From positions 1,054,001 to 1,118,000 of the forward strand of contig NZ_PIPX01000001.1 of assembly GCF_003987225.1 (NCBI RefSeq): DNA of 64,000 nucleotides, written 5' to 3'. Below are positions 43,799 to 53,289 of the stretch, piece after piece; within the stretch, counting starts at the first letter, position 1, and every line of letters starts with the position of its first letter. The notes below the pieces were generated by a model. It did not search any database. It worked only from the letters and a program-made list of their open reading frames with translations, and was not told where the DNA came from. A program made the position numbers and the translations under genes. Origin of the DNA: Pseudidiomarina homiensis. GTDB lineage: Bacteria; Pseudomonadota; Gammaproteobacteria; Enterobacterales; Alteromonadaceae.

Positions 43799-45750
43799 GC
43801 TGCACCTCCAGCTTTCTTCAAGGCACGATAACGCTTATCACTAATTGCTAAAGCACCACCTAACGCCATCAACAAGGCTCCACCCCAAATCCAACGGATA
43901 AATGGCTTCACATAAATGCGTACCGCCCATGCATCACTATTCTCTAATGGCTCACCAAGAGCAACATACAAGTCGCGCGTGAATCCAGCGTCAAGGCCAA
44001 CTTCCGTCATACTCATACGTTGCACGGTGTAAAAGCGCTTTTCGGTAACCAGAACGGTAATCTTCCGGGGGCCGGAGTACACCGAAAACTCCGCATGGTC
44101 GGTGATGTAATTCGGACCTTGTTGCTGACTTAAAACATCAAACTGAAAACGGTAACCTTGCACCACAACGCTATCGCCAGGCGCTAGGCGCACGTCACGT
44201 TCAACTTCGTATTGACTGACTGCAGCAATGCCGATCAGGGTGACGGCAAAGCCTAAATGCCCTAACACCATGCCCCAATGACTACGCCCCAGTTTAGTTA
44301 GACCTGCCAGCCCTTGCTTACGCTGCGCAACCCGCAGGCGCAATTCGGTGACTAGCGTCATCGTGATCCATAAACTCATCACCACGCCTAACACCGCCAT
44401 GGCTTTAACTTGTTCGGCGAGTATTGCCGGTAAAGCGTAACCGATCCCCAAAGCGAGCAGCAAAGCCAGCACCAAGCTATTACGGAGCGGTTGTAATTCT
44501 TGCCGGCGCCAACGGAATAACGGCCCTAGCCCCATCAGCAAGACAAATGGGACGATCAACCAAGTGAACATTTGATTAAAAAACGGTACGCCGATCGAAA
44601 TCGAGCCCAAACCAAGCTCTTTATGCACCAGCGGCAATAAGGTACCGAGCAACACCACTAAGGTGGCCGCGATAAGCAATATGTTATTGCCGAGGAGCAT
44701 GACTTCGCGCGAGACCGCTTCATATTTGGTATGGCTTTGCACCACTCCAGCACGCAGTGCAAAGAGCAACAACGAGCCGCCGATGACCACCGCTAAGAGG
44801 CCCAAGATAAACAGTCCACGGGCAGGGTCCGTGGCAAATGCATGCACCGAAACAATGACGCCTGAACGCACCAAAAATGTCCCCAGTAAACTTAAACTAA
44901 AGGCTGAAATGGCCAGTAGCACCGTCCACGATTTGAACGCGCCGCGCTTTTCGGTGACCGCTAAGCTGTGTATTAGTGCAGTACCCACCAACCACGGCAT
45001 AAAGCTGGCATTTTCAACTGGGTCCCAGAACCACCAGCCGCCCCAGCCAAGTTCGTAATAGGCCCACCAACTTCCAAGCGCGATGCCTACGGTCAAGAAC
45101 GACCAAGCAGTGGTCGCCCAAGGTCGCGACCAACGCGCCCACGCAGCATCAAGCTTACCCGTCATCAACGCCGCAATGGCAAAGGCGAAGGCCACTGAAA
45201 AGCCGACATACCCCATATACAGCAATGGCGGGTGAATAATCATCCCAGGATCTTGTAAGAGTGGGTTCAAATCTTGGCCATCAACTGGAATCCATGGCAA
45301 CGTCCGGTCAAACGGATTCGACACCGATAGCATGAATAAGTAAAAGCCAATACTGATCATGCCGAGAATAGCTAATACGCGCGCCATCATCGTCACTGGC
45401 ATACGCCGCGAAAACATCGCCACCGCAGCTATCCATCCGGCTTGCATCAGCATCCACAATAAAAATGAGCCTTCGTGCGCGCCCCAAACTGCCGTTATTC
45501 GATACGCTAAAGGCAACTGCGAGTTGGAGTTTGCGGCAACATAAGCAATACTGAAATCATTAACCACAAAGCCCCAAGTCAGCGCCGCATAGGCTATCGC
45601 GGTGAACAAAAACTGGCCGTAGGCAAGTGGACGCGCCAGCAACATAGCACCGCTATGCCCTTTATAGGCTCCCCATAGCGGGTAAATGGCAAGAATGAGC
45701 GAGAAGCCAAGTGCCAACGCCAGAGCAAATTGACCGATTTCAGCAATCAT
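43795..45750 (-). CDS. ccmF: Cytochrome c haem lyase subunit CcmF
   Basis: CcmF is the multi-TM core of the haem ligation complex, taking haem from CcmE to apocytochrome c. The WWD motif appears as [18 protein letters not shown], and the conserved [12 protein letters not shown] and [18 protein letters not shown] blocks carry the haem-ligand histidines. It is 651 residues with about 15 TM segments. It overlaps ccmE and ccmG by 4 bp. Confidence 0.97.
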   Translation of the reverse strand: MIAEIGQFALALALGFSLILAIYPLWGAYKGHSGAMLLARPLAYGQFLFTAIAYAALTWGFVVNDFSIAYVAANSNSQLPLAYRITAVWGAHEGSFLLWMLMQAGWIAAVAMFSRRMPVTMMARVLAILGMISIGFYLFMLSVSNPFDRTLPWIPVDGQDLNPLLQDPGMIIHPPLLYMGYVGFSVAFAFAIAALMTGKLDAAWARWSRPWATTAWSFLTVGIALGSWWAYYELGWGGWWFWDPVENASFMPWLVGTALIHSLAVTEKRGAFKSWTVLLAISAFSLSLLGTFLVRSGVIVSVHAFATDPARGLFILGLLAVVIGGSLLLFALRAGVVQSHTKYEAVSREVMLLGNNILLIAATLVVLLGTLLPLVHKELGLGSISIGVPFFNQMFTWLIVPFVLLMGLGPLFRWRRQELQPLRNSLVLALLLALGIGYALPAILAEQVKAMAVLGVVMSLWITMTLVTELRLRVAQRKQGLAGLTKLGRSHWGMVLGHLGFAVTLIGIAAVSQYEVERDVRLAPGDSVVVQGYRFQFDVLSQQQGPNYITDHAEFSVYSGPRKITVLVTEKRFYTVQRMSMTEVGLDAGFTRDLYVALGEPLENSDAWAVRIYVKPFIRWIWGGALLMALGGALAISDKRYRALKKAGGAA

Positions 45751-46247
45751 TGGTCACCGCCCTGCTCGTCATAGACACCTGACTGATTAGGATTGACATG
45801 CTTTATGCCTTTCATCTGTTCAGCGAGCTCTGGCGGCATATACTCTTCGTCATGCTTTGCTAAAACTTCCGTCGCTTGCATCACCGTCGGCTCGACCATC
45901 ACGCCTTGCGCGACAATGCCCTGACCCTCGCGGAATAAGTCCGGCAAAATACCGGTGTAAAGGATCTTAACCTCAGGCCCAGTGTCAGTAACGCGAAACT
46001 CGACTTCCAGCGTTTCCGGATTGCGGCGTACCGAGTCTTCGACCACCATGCCACCAATGCGCAGGCGTTGTCCCACAGCTGGCTTGATTGCGTCTGGGCC
46101 TTTACCCTCGACCACCTCACTGGGCGTATAGAATAAATCGATGTTTTGCGACAAAGCATACAAAATAATGCTGAATGCAACTGCTACACCGGCCACCAAA
46201 CCTAGCGTCCATGTTAAACGTTTTTTTCGTCGGGGATTCATCGCCAT
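45747..46247 (-). CDS. ccmE: Haem chaperone CcmE
   Basis: CcmE is a periplasmic OB-fold protein that binds haem covalently through a His and passes it to CcmF. It has an N-terminal TM anchor after [11 protein letters not shown]. The haem-binding His is in [12 protein letters not shown] (His132, or His130 if counted from the internal Met3). GAGG lies 7 bp before the ATG at 46247, which overlaps the ccmD stop. It is 166 residues. Confidence 0.96.
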   Translation of the reverse strand: MAMNPRRKKRLTWTLGLVAGVAVAFSIILYALSQNIDLFYTPSEVVEGKGPDAIKPAVGQRLRIGGMVVEDSVRRNPETLEVEFRVTDTGPEVKILYTGILPDLFREGQGIVAQGVMVEPTVMQATEVLAKHDEEYMPPELAEQMKGIKHVNPNQSGVYDEQGGDQ

Positions 46248-46447
46248 CAGGATACCTCTTGCTGCCGTCGCGCCAGTCGTTGTTGCCGCTGTTGTTCTTG
46301 CACAAATTCACGTTCCAACTTGCTACGGGCACGCAAGCCTTGCACAACCAATAGACCCATAGCTAAAAAGCTGACACCAAACGCCAGCCAAACATAAAAA
46401 CCATACCCGCCCATCTCGATGAAGGCTTGCCAACTCTCAAACTGCAT
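46247..46447 (-). CDS. ccmD: Haem exporter protein CcmD
   Basis: A 66-residue single-TM protein with a basic, Gln-rich tail, helping release holo-CcmE from CcmABC. It has the TM region [24 protein letters not shown] and the C-terminal [19 protein letters not shown]. Identification rests on size, topology and position exactly between ccmC and ccmE, overlapping each by one base. Confidence 0.9.
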   Translation of the reverse strand: MQFESWQAFIEMGGYGFYVWLAFGVSFLAMGLLVVQGLRARSKLEREFVQEQQRQQRLARRQQEVS

Positions 46448-47205
46448 TAGCGTTGCTCCCCCGTCGTTGGTGAAACCTGAAGCACATTTTTAACCCAAGG
46501 TCGGCGCAATTCTTGGCGCAAGATTTCGGTGCGCATCCGCTGGAAAATAAGTGCAGCCGCTAGCAACGCAAAGCCCAAGATACATGTGAGTAATGGAAAC
46601 AGCATACTATTCGCCATAGGCGGACGCTCGAAGACCGTTAACGTTGCCCCCTGATGCAGCGTGTTCCACCACTCGACTGAGTAGCGAATGATGGGAATGT
46701 TGATCACGCCAACCATTGCCAGAATACCTGCAGCTTTCGCGCCCGTGCGGTTATCACTAAACGCGTAATAAAGCGCGAGCACACCTATGTACAGGAATAA
46801 GAGAATGAGTTGAGACGTCAGTCGCGCATCCCACTCCCACCACGTACCCCACATCGGCTTGCCCCAGACCGCGCCGGTGAACAGCGCAATAAAGGTAAAA
46901 ACAGCCCCAACCGGCGCAATCGCAGCAAGTGCCCAGTCGGCCATTTTCAACTGCCAAACTCGGCCAATAAATGCTGCAACCGCCAAGCTCACATAGATAC
47001 TCATCGAAAACATCGCCGAGGGAACATGAATAAAAATAATTCGATAACTATCGCCCTGCTGATAATCCGCCGGCGCAAATAAAAGCCCCCACACCAGTCC
47101 GCCGCCTAAAATGAGGACCGCGCCAGCCGTTACCCACGGCAGCCAGCGACCAAGCAGATGATAAACCGTTTCGGGTTTTGCGTAAGGATGTAACCACCGC
47201 CACAT
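46447..47205 (-). CDS. ccmC: Haem exporter permease CcmC
   Basis: CcmC is a six-TM protein that loads haem onto CcmE. The tryptophan-rich WGTWWEWDARLTSQLIL is its WWD signature; FIHVPSAMFSMSIYV contains a conserved His. It is 252 residues. It lies 1 bp downstream of ccmB, with ccmD overlapping its stop. Confidence 0.96.
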   Translation of the reverse strand: MWRWLHPYAKPETVYHLLGRWLPWVTAGAVLILGGGLVWGLLFAPADYQQGDSYRIIFIHVPSAMFSMSIYVSLAVAAFIGRVWQLKMADWALAAIAPVGAVFTFIALFTGAVWGKPMWGTWWEWDARLTSQLILLFLYIGVLALYYAFSDNRTGAKAAGILAMVGVINIPIIRYSVEWWNTLHQGATLTVFERPPMANSMLFPLLTCILGFALLAAALIFQRMRTEILRQELRRPWVKNVLQVSPTTGEQR

Positions 47206-47206
47206 G

Positions 47207-47890
47207 TCAATTCACACTCACTCGTATTGAGGCTGCTACCGCAAACGGCGCCAACAGCAAAGTTAATAAACTTAAGCCGGCCAATAGTAACACTTGCGGC
47301 CACGCAGCTGTACCCACCAAAGCGGCTTCCACAGCGCCACTAGCAAAAATAAGTAACGGAATAAACAGCGGCAGTAGTAGCAAACTTAACAGTGCGCCGC
47401 CTCGCCCTAAGCTTACCGTCAGAGCAGCGCCTATAGCGGTCATCGCACTCAAGATCGGCGTTCCCACGAGTAACGTTGCCAGCAACGTACTCCAACCAGC
47501 GATCGGTAGTTTTAATAATAACGCGCACACTGGCGCAAGGATCACCAATGGCAAGCCGCTCAATAGCCAATGCACGGCTATCTTACCGAACGCCAGCAGC
47601 GCTAAAGGCTGAGGTTGCAAAGTGAGTTGTTCAAGCGTGCCATCTAGGTAATCTTCTCGAAACAAGCGTTCTGAGCCTAATAACGCGGATAACAATGCCG
47701 CCACCCAAATCACACCTGCCGCGATGCGGCCCAAAATATCAGGGCCTGGCCCTACCGCGAGTGGAAACAAACTGACCACGATCAAGATAAACAGCAGCGG
47801 GTTGAGAATATCGCTGCGACGGCGCATGACCACCATCAGGTCACGACGCATCACGGCGGTAAGCGCAGACCAATTAGCCGGTTGCGTCAT
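47207..47890 (-). CDS. ccmB: Haem exporter permease CcmB
   Basis: The transmembrane partner of the CcmA ATPase. It is 227 residues with six TM segments. The family stretches SERLFREDYLDGTLEQLTLQ and LLPLFIPLLIFASGAVEAAL are present. The ATG overlaps the ccmA stop by 4 bp. Confidence 0.95.
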   Translation of the reverse strand: MTQPANWSALTAVMRRDLMVVMRRRSDILNPLLFILIVVSLFPLAVGPGPDILGRIAAGVIWVAALLSALLGSERLFREDYLDGTLEQLTLQPQPLALLAFGKIAVHWLLSGLPLVILAPVCALLLKLPIAGWSTLLATLLVGTPILSAMTAIGAALTVSLGRGGALLSLLLLPLFIPLLIFASGAVEAALVGTAAWPQVLLLAGLSLLTLLLAPFAVAASIRVSVN

Positions 47891-48513
47891 AGCTCACCTC
47901 CTTGAATACGGATGCGCTTTAACTGTTCCGGACGCCAAGTTAACGCTTGGTGCGAAGTCATCACGATGGCTCCGCCTTGTGCTGTATGTTCAGCAAAACG
48001 CTGCTGCAATAGGTCAATGCCGCGTGTATCAAGCGCGGTAAACGGTTCATCCAAGATCCATAACGGCGCCTTGCTATACCACAGGCGCGTGAGTGCGATG
48101 CGCCGCTGCTGACCTGCCGATAATTGACCAGCAGGCAAATCTTCAAGCCCTAACAAACCCACCGTCTCGAGTAACTGCCAAGCATCGACATTGGCAACCG
48201 CCGTCAACTGTGCTTGTAAGCGCACGTTCTCAAGTGCCGTTAACTCAGCTTTAACTGCGGGTTTATGCCCCATAAACAGGGTGTGTTGGCGCCATTCTTG
48301 GGCGAATGGAAGTTGCTCAGGGAAAAAGCGAATGGTACCGGCTTGCAGTTCGACGAGTCCAACCAATGAACGTAATAGGGTCGATTTTCCGGCGCCATTC
48401 TCGCCTTCAATATGAAGAACGTCGCCAGCATTGAGGGTGAAGCTGAGATCGGCAAAAAGCGTGCGGCCGGCACGCTGCGAAGCGAGCTGTTGTACATCTA
48501 ACAGTGTCGACAT
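47887..48513 (-). CDS. ccmA: Haem exporter ATP-binding protein CcmA
   Basis: An ABC ATPase that drives release of haem-loaded CcmE. It has Walker A EGENGAGKSTLLRSLVG, signature QLSAGQQRRIALTRLW, Walker B LWILDEPFTALD and switch MTSHQAL. It is 208 residues, the short family length. It is the first gene of the ccm operon. The upstream neighbour is the pilV-like gene on the same strand, 74 bp away with an inverted repeat between them. Confidence 0.96.
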   Translation of the reverse strand: MSTLLDVQQLASQRAGRTLFADLSFTLNAGDVLHIEGENGAGKSTLLRSLVGLVELQAGTIRFFPEQLPFAQEWRQHTLFMGHKPAVKAELTALENVRLQAQLTAVANVDAWQLLETVGLLGLEDLPAGQLSAGQQRRIALTRLWYSKAPLWILDEPFTALDTRGIDLLQQRFAEHTAQGGAIVMTSHQALTWRPEQLKRIRIQGGEL

Positions 48514-48529
48514 GATGATAGGCGTTCAA

Positions 48530-48563
48530 CTACCGAGGCAATCGTTAAAAATTGCCTCGATAG
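48530..48563. repeat. Inverted repeat between the pilin cluster and ccmA
   Basis: CTACCGAGGCAAT and ATTGCCTCGATAG can form a 12-13 bp stem over an 8-nt AT-rich loop. It lies between the pilV-like stop and the ccmA start. No T-tract follows on the minus strand, so it is at best an atypical terminator, mRNA stabiliser or operator. Confidence 0.5.
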
Positions 48564-48587
48564 TATCACAAGTCGTAGAAAATCGGA

Positions 48588-50540
48588 TCAGTTAATGCGT
48601 AGTTCAATGTCTTGCACGACATCTTGGCTAATTTCTTGCACCGCTACCGAACTTGGCGATATCGTTGCGTTGCCGCCGCTATAACCAAATGAAATCGATA
48701 AGCTCGTACCGGCACGAATACCAGGACACGAATAACTTGCTGTGCTTGTGTTACCGATCGTCGAGAACTCACAGGTTACGTTAAGATCAGAAGAGCTGAT
48801 CGAAAGGTCACGGAAGTCACTTGACTTACATGCTTCCCACACCCCAGTTTGACCCGTGACTTTGTAGTACAAGCAGTTAATTTCGCCAGTAATGGAATAC
48901 AGTTGTGTTTCGTCGTTGTCTTGTGCGATAACGGTCACCCCAAGATCGCTGGAGTAGAACACACCTTCATCAAACGGATGAACAGCGTTGCTGTTCAGGA
49001 TACTGGCATTCCCCGCACCTACGGTGATATCGACTGACGTCGAGCCACCCGCTACGGTGCGTAATCGACCGCGACTATAGGTTCCATAGTAGTCATTCGC
49101 CGGATCGACAATGGTTTCAATCGGCTCATTCGTAACCGTCGCCACGGCGTCATTGGCGGAATCCCAATCCCCTAAGAGCGTCAGGTTAACTTCATAAAAC
49201 GGTACTTTGGTAAGCCAGTCTGCTTCACCATTTTGAATCGCTGTGACAACTGCACTGCGATGCGAGTCGGTCATTCGATCGAGATAAATAGCGCGACCGA
49301 TTAACTGGTAGGCACCAGGAACCACGCGCATGTCACGTCCACTTGGCGGGCTTGGTAAACTTTGATTCAACACTAGCGCCTTCACCACTGCACGAACATA
49401 GTCAGTGTACTCACCGCTGGTGGCGGCATTCACGAGATATTGCGAGCTCATGGCGGTAATGGTTTCCACTTTCCAATCAGGATAGGTCACGTAATAACCA
49501 TCTACCCGACGCAAGCGGCATGACTCTTCGTAGACATCATCTAACCCAGCCTGCACCGGTTGACCATTCACATTGGTAAAGTGCCGATGATCACCGCTAG
49601 GTACGCGCAACAGCGAACTTTCTTCGCGATAAACGTTGCCGCTAGAGGCCATAGCATTACTGTCATGGTGATCGCGACAACAGATAGTGCAGAGTTCCGG
49701 CTGATTGGTATCGGCTGGTTCCCCTACCATTTTTTGCGTGGCTTGCGAGCCATTAGGATCAAGAACTAAATAGTCACCTTCTAGCACTAACCTTGCCGGC
49801 GTTAAGCCGTTTTCAGCAACGCCAACGAAGCGGCAAGAGCAATTGACGGTAACAAAATCCTCGATGCGCTGCGTCTGCGTTTCTTCATCATAGGTGACCG
49901 TATCGAACCTGACCTGCAGCTTGTCGCCTCGTTTAGCGACTTGCGGTGTTGGTTTGGTGGTTTCTTTAACTTGATACTGTTCTGCACCATCATTTTCGGT
50001 CAAACGCACCGCGATAACTTCCGGTGCAGCACCGGGATTATAGGTGACGCTTGGTTGCTGCCGCGGATTCGGCTGTGTTACCACTAGACCGCCATCGCGC
50101 GATTCGATTTTACTGAACCACGCTTCCATATCCAGCGATTCAGCATCGCCTGCGCGCTCAGTCCAAGCAACGGACACCGTTACATTCTTGATATCTGGCT
50201 CTGGCGGCAACGGATCCGGTGCGCTTGGATCACTTGCCGGGATCCAGCCACCAGCGCTCCAATAACGCTCTGCAACCGTCCAGCCCACAGTAAAGGTTTT
50301 ACCTTCTCGGTCAGCGGTTTCGGAGCCCGCCGCTAAATTTGCGTACTCAACAAAACGTAATTCTTCGATTTTTTCTTGCGCTAACTCCATCGCCGCGGTG
50401 CGCTCTGCTGCACGGGTCGATGACTGAATAAACATGCGTTGCAGGCTCACTAAGCCAGCGACACCTACGGCAATGATCACCAAGGCGACCAATACCTCGA
50501 CAAAGGTAAAGCCGCGACGGTTGTGTCGATTAGAAATCAT
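48588..50540 (-). CDS. Very large PilV-like minor pilin
   Basis: The N-terminus RRGFTFVEVLVALVIIAVGVAGL is a type IV prepilin site (cleavage after Gly, Phe1, Glu5) with the hydrophobic assembly helix. The first ~110 residues resemble PilV (MELAQEKIEELRF). The protein is 650 residues, three to four times the usual PilV size. The extra region carries VNCSCRF, ELCTICCRDHHDSN and further paired Cys, suggesting disulfides or a metal site, and beta-rich sequence to the end. It is the last of four overlapping minor pilin genes (11-bp overlap with the pilX-like gene). It is probably a pilus-tip component; that role is inference. Confidence 0.8.
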   Translation of the reverse strand: MISNRHNRRGFTFVEVLVALVIIAVGVAGLVSLQRMFIQSSTRAAERTAAMELAQEKIEELRFVEYANLAAGSETADREGKTFTVGWTVAERYWSAGGWIPASDPSAPDPLPPEPDIKNVTVSVAWTERAGDAESLDMEAWFSKIESRDGGLVVTQPNPRQQPSVTYNPGAAPEVIAVRLTENDGAEQYQVKETTKPTPQVAKRGDKLQVRFDTVTYDEETQTQRIEDFVTVNCSCRFVGVAENGLTPARLVLEGDYLVLDPNGSQATQKMVGEPADTNQPELCTICCRDHHDSNAMASSGNVYREESSLLRVPSGDHRHFTNVNGQPVQAGLDDVYEESCRLRRVDGYYVTYPDWKVETITAMSSQYLVNAATSGEYTDYVRAVVKALVLNQSLPSPPSGRDMRVVPGAYQLIGRAIYLDRMTDSHRSAVVTAIQNGEADWLTKVPFYEVNLTLLGDWDSANDAVATVTNEPIETIVDPANDYYGTYSRGRLRTVAGGSTSVDITVGAGNASILNSNAVHPFDEGVFYSSDLGVTVIAQDNDETQLYSITGEINCLYYKVTGQTGVWEACKSSDFRDLSISSSDLNVTCEFSTIGNTSTASYSCPGIRAGTSLSISFGYSGGNATISPSSVAVQEISQDVVQDIELRIN

Positions 50541-51645
50541 GCCAACTTCCTCCTACGCGGTAGAGTCGACGAAACTCATCATTCACTACCACATTTCGCA
50601 ATACATCCAAACTGTAGCGAACGGTCAAATTACCGTTCGATAGTTTAGGGTCTTGGCTCGCCATCACCGAGCCCTCAACGTAGGCACCACCGTTGAGTGT
50701 AATTTCATATTGGGTTGTATTTCCCGGCGTCGTAAATTGGAAGGCCATCCCATACAAGGTGACATCACCGTTCATTTTAAAATCACCGTCGTGAATCACA
50801 ATCAATGCTGGCTCAGCAACAGAGCCAACATCGTTACTCGGCATATCACAACTACCGGTAATCCAAATCAAGCCTGTGGTATTCGGGCCTAAACTCGAGC
50901 AATCAGGCAGTACCTGATTCGCCATGTCACGCAAGTCTTCCCAGTTCTCCTCTGGAATACCAAACAGATAGTCCAATAGGTCATCGGGGAAGTTAGGGTC
51001 ATTATCGAGAATATCGACGCCGTGATCGCCACGCTCGCTTAAAGTTTGGGTTGAACAAACGCCATTATCAAATTCAAACTGACCACAGGTCGTTCCGGCG
51101 CCATTTACATCAACATCATCTTGCGTCCAAATCGACAAAGGTACGCCGTCACCACCACCATTCGGGTTAGCAACCACTTGGAAACTACCCGACACGTTGA
51201 CCCCTCCGCGAATCGCCAAGGGTACATTGGGACCACCACGCACCAACGACATGACAATCAGTTCTTGTGCCGCTCGTTGGGTAGCCGAGCCATCGGCAGA
51301 GTTCGCAACTACATCCACCTCAACCACATCAACATCGCCGCGTGGTGTATCTGGATAAGTGACGTTGGTAATCGTCGCCGTATAATTCGCACCAGCAATG
51401 GTTCCATTGATGGTGCGATCGAGGTTATTGCGATCCGCATCAATCTCTTGAATTGTCTGCTCCAAACCGGCATCCGCCACAATACGCGCTTCTTGCATCG
51501 CCAAGTGGTTACGCATAATCCGTTGCTCTTGCGCTTTAAACTTTGCCGTATACAAAGTCACAAGAATAATAATCGCTAGTAACAGCACCGTAAGGGTGAC
51601 TGTTGCAAAACCACTTTGCTGTAAATACTTACGATTAAAATGCAT
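50530..51645 (-). CDS. PilX-like minor pilin
   Basis: The N-terminal LQQSGFATVTLTVLLLAIII resembles a prepilin processing site, with Thr rather than Glu at position 5 of the mature chain, as found in PilX/GspK-type tip pilins. The helix is followed by NHLAMQEARIVADAGLEQTI, typical of PilX-family proteins. The C-terminal ~200 residues are Gly/Asn/Asp-rich and beta-like (GGVNVSGSFQVVANPNGGG, YEITLNGGAYVEGSVMAS). It is 371 residues and overlaps its neighbours by 11 bp each. Confidence 0.75.
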   Translation of the reverse strand: MHFNRKYLQQSGFATVTLTVLLLAIIILVTLYTAKFKAQEQRIMRNHLAMQEARIVADAGLEQTIQEIDADRNNLDRTINGTIAGANYTATITNVTYPDTPRGDVDVVEVDVVANSADGSATQRAAQELIVMSLVRGGPNVPLAIRGGVNVSGSFQVVANPNGGGDGVPLSIWTQDDVDVNGAGTTCGQFEFDNGVCSTQTLSERGDHGVDILDNDPNFPDDLLDYLFGIPEENWEDLRDMANQVLPDCSSLGPNTTGLIWITGSCDMPSNDVGSVAEPALIVIHDGDFKMNGDVTLYGMAFQFTTPGNTTQYEITLNGGAYVEGSVMASQDPKLSNGNLTVRYSLDVLRNVVVNDEFRRLYRVGGSWHDF

Positions 51646-52252
51646 TGCGAATTACCACTTCACTAGTCATCGTTCTGGTGATGTCAGGGTCAGAAGGCAT
51701 TGCTACCTCCATCACGACAGTCACACGCTGTTCATTTACTAAATCGACCATTTGCTCGGTAAGCGTGAACTCTAAATCGTTCACGAGCAACATCTCGCTA
51801 CTCGTCAAATTCTGCCAGCCACCTCCATCACACCCTGCCGAGGCTTGGCGGCGTTGCACTTGGTTTTCGCGTACACGAAAGCCCATATTCTCCGAAGAAC
51901 CATCATGCGTGCCATCGGCATCTTCATCATAGCTAAACAAAACACAGCTATTAGCTTCTTCGCCGGAGAATTGTGAAATGACAATCGTATTATTGAAGGC
52001 AGTGCTGGCATTGGCTGGGTCATACACTAATTCCGCTGCATCACCCCGATAACCTGTGCGGCGTAATTCTCCAACCATCAGGTCCATTACCGTGGTCGCC
52101 TCTTCATGCAATTGACTCAGTTTCAAACTTCGGGAGTTCACCCCCAACGTATTTGAAAACACAGCAGTAAGCGCTGCCATCAGCAATAAACCCAGCGTAA
52201 TGGTGATCATAAGCTCGACAATAGATAAACCTTTCTGCCGTTCCATCAACAT
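51635..52252 (-). CDS. PilW-like minor pilin
   Basis: A prepilin with site RQKGLSIVELMITITLGLLL (Gly-Leu cleavage, Glu5 kept) and the downstream LHEEATTVMDLMVGELRRTGYRGD block typical of PilW. It is 205 residues. The ATG at 52252 has GGAG 10 bp upstream; an in-frame ATG at 52246 is also possible and overlaps the fimT-like stop in TGATG. It is second in the cluster. Confidence 0.82.
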   Translation of the reverse strand: MLMERQKGLSIVELMITITLGLLLMAALTAVFSNTLGVNSRSLKLSQLHEEATTVMDLMVGELRRTGYRGDAAELVYDPANASTAFNNTIVISQFSGEEANSCVLFSYDEDADGTHDGSSENMGFRVRENQVQRRQASAGCDGGGWQNLTSSEMLLVNDLEFTLTEQMVDLVNEQRVTVVMEVAMPSDPDITRTMTSEVVIRNAF

Positions 52253-52791
52253 GCTGTGTAATCTCCAATTTGCCCCGTCGCTTTACAGTAACGAACACGC
52301 CCCAACAAACTCACGACGACGCGAATTTCCGCTTCAACCGTCCCGCCATCATCTGTCAAACTGTAGGCGACATGACCCGCATTCCCTTCGGCTAAACCAC
52401 GCATACCATCAAAGCGAGTATAGTCGCCGGCAGAAAAGTTTGCGGCGACATTGACATTCGTGTATTCCGAGCCGTTCACTTGCCGCAACACGCCGTTGAT
52501 ACTGCAATCTTCCGTTAAGCAGTCACAGTCGTTGCTGACCGCTACCGCCGCACACCAATTCGCGCCATCCGTGTCCCACACGACAAAGCGCTCCTCGGTC
52601 GTACGCAATGCATCCGAGCGCGCATATTGCAATAGCGCATAGGTATCCTGCGCCGCACCTTGCAAACGCATAGATTCAGCCATACCAAGCATCAGCGGCA
52701 CGCCGGCCCCTATAATGATGGAAAGGATAACCAGCGTGACCAATAACTCGAGGAGTGTAAAGCCGCGTTTAACTGCCGCCCAAGGTCTCAT
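52246..52791 (-). CDS. FimT/GspH-like minor pseudopilin
   Basis: A prepilin with site VKRGFTLLELLVTLVILSII and the GspH/FimT helix continuation LLQYARSDALRTTEERFVVWD. The C-terminal domain has two Cys pairs (CDCLTEDC) and ends QIGDYTAC. The ATG at 52791 (181 aa) is preferred because AGAG lies just before it; the upstream ATG at 52806 has no ribosome-binding site. It is the first gene of the minor pilin set, transcribed away from the pilE-like gene. Confidence 0.82.
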   Translation of the reverse strand: MRPWAAVKRGFTLLELLVTLVILSIIIGAGVPLMLGMAESMRLQGAAQDTYALLQYARSDALRTTEERFVVWDTDGANWCAAVAVSNDCDCLTEDCSINGVLRQVNGSEYTNVNVAANFSAGDYTRFDGMRGLAEGNAGHVAYSLTDDGGTVEAEIRVVVSLLGRVRYCKATGQIGDYTAC

Positions 52792-52899
52792 AAGTGCTCT
52801 GCGCATTGCGAAATTGCCAAAAATAGCGTATCTATTTAGTTATAGTTTATTAAATTACAGTGTAGTGCAAAAATTCATCTTTGACGACAAGGCAAACAA

Positions 52900-53286
52900 A
52901 TGCAAGCTAAATTAAAGCAGGCGGGGATTACACTTATCGAACTTATGGTGGTCGTGGTTATCATTGGCATCATCGCTAGTGCTGCCTACCCGAATTTTGT
53001 CGATTACGTGCGCGAAGCCCGTCGAGCAGATGCTATGGGGCAGTTGTTAACACTACAGATGGCACAAGAAGAATATCGCTTAAAGAATACCAGCTACGCA
53101 GATATCGCAACATTAGGTATTACCTTGACTAGTGATTATTATACTTTTTCGGTGAGTAATATCGGTAACGAAACTTATACGCTTACGGCAACAGCGACAG
53201 GTGGGCAGGCCAATGACACCGGCTGTACCACCCTAACCCTGAATCAAAATGACCAAAAATCACCAGCTGCGTGTTGGGAGCGTTAA
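52900..53286 (+). CDS. PilE-like type IV (minor) pilin
   Basis: A 128-residue prepilin: QAGITLIELMVVVVIIGIIAS has the Gly-Ile cleavage site and Glu5, then AYPNFVDYVREARRADAMGQLL, characteristic of PilE. The C-terminal disulfide loop runs between the two Cys of TGCTTLTLNQND...AACW, a standard PilE ending. It is divergent from the fimT-like gene, with ~110 bp of AT-rich promoter DNA between them, and convergent with ispH. Confidence 0.88.
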   Translation: MQAKLKQAGITLIELMVVVVIIGIIASAAYPNFVDYVREARRADAMGQLLTLQMAQEEYRLKNTSYADIATLGITLTSDYYTFSVSNIGNETYTLTATATGGQANDTGCTTLTLNQNDQKSPAACWER

Positions 53287-53289
53287 CTC

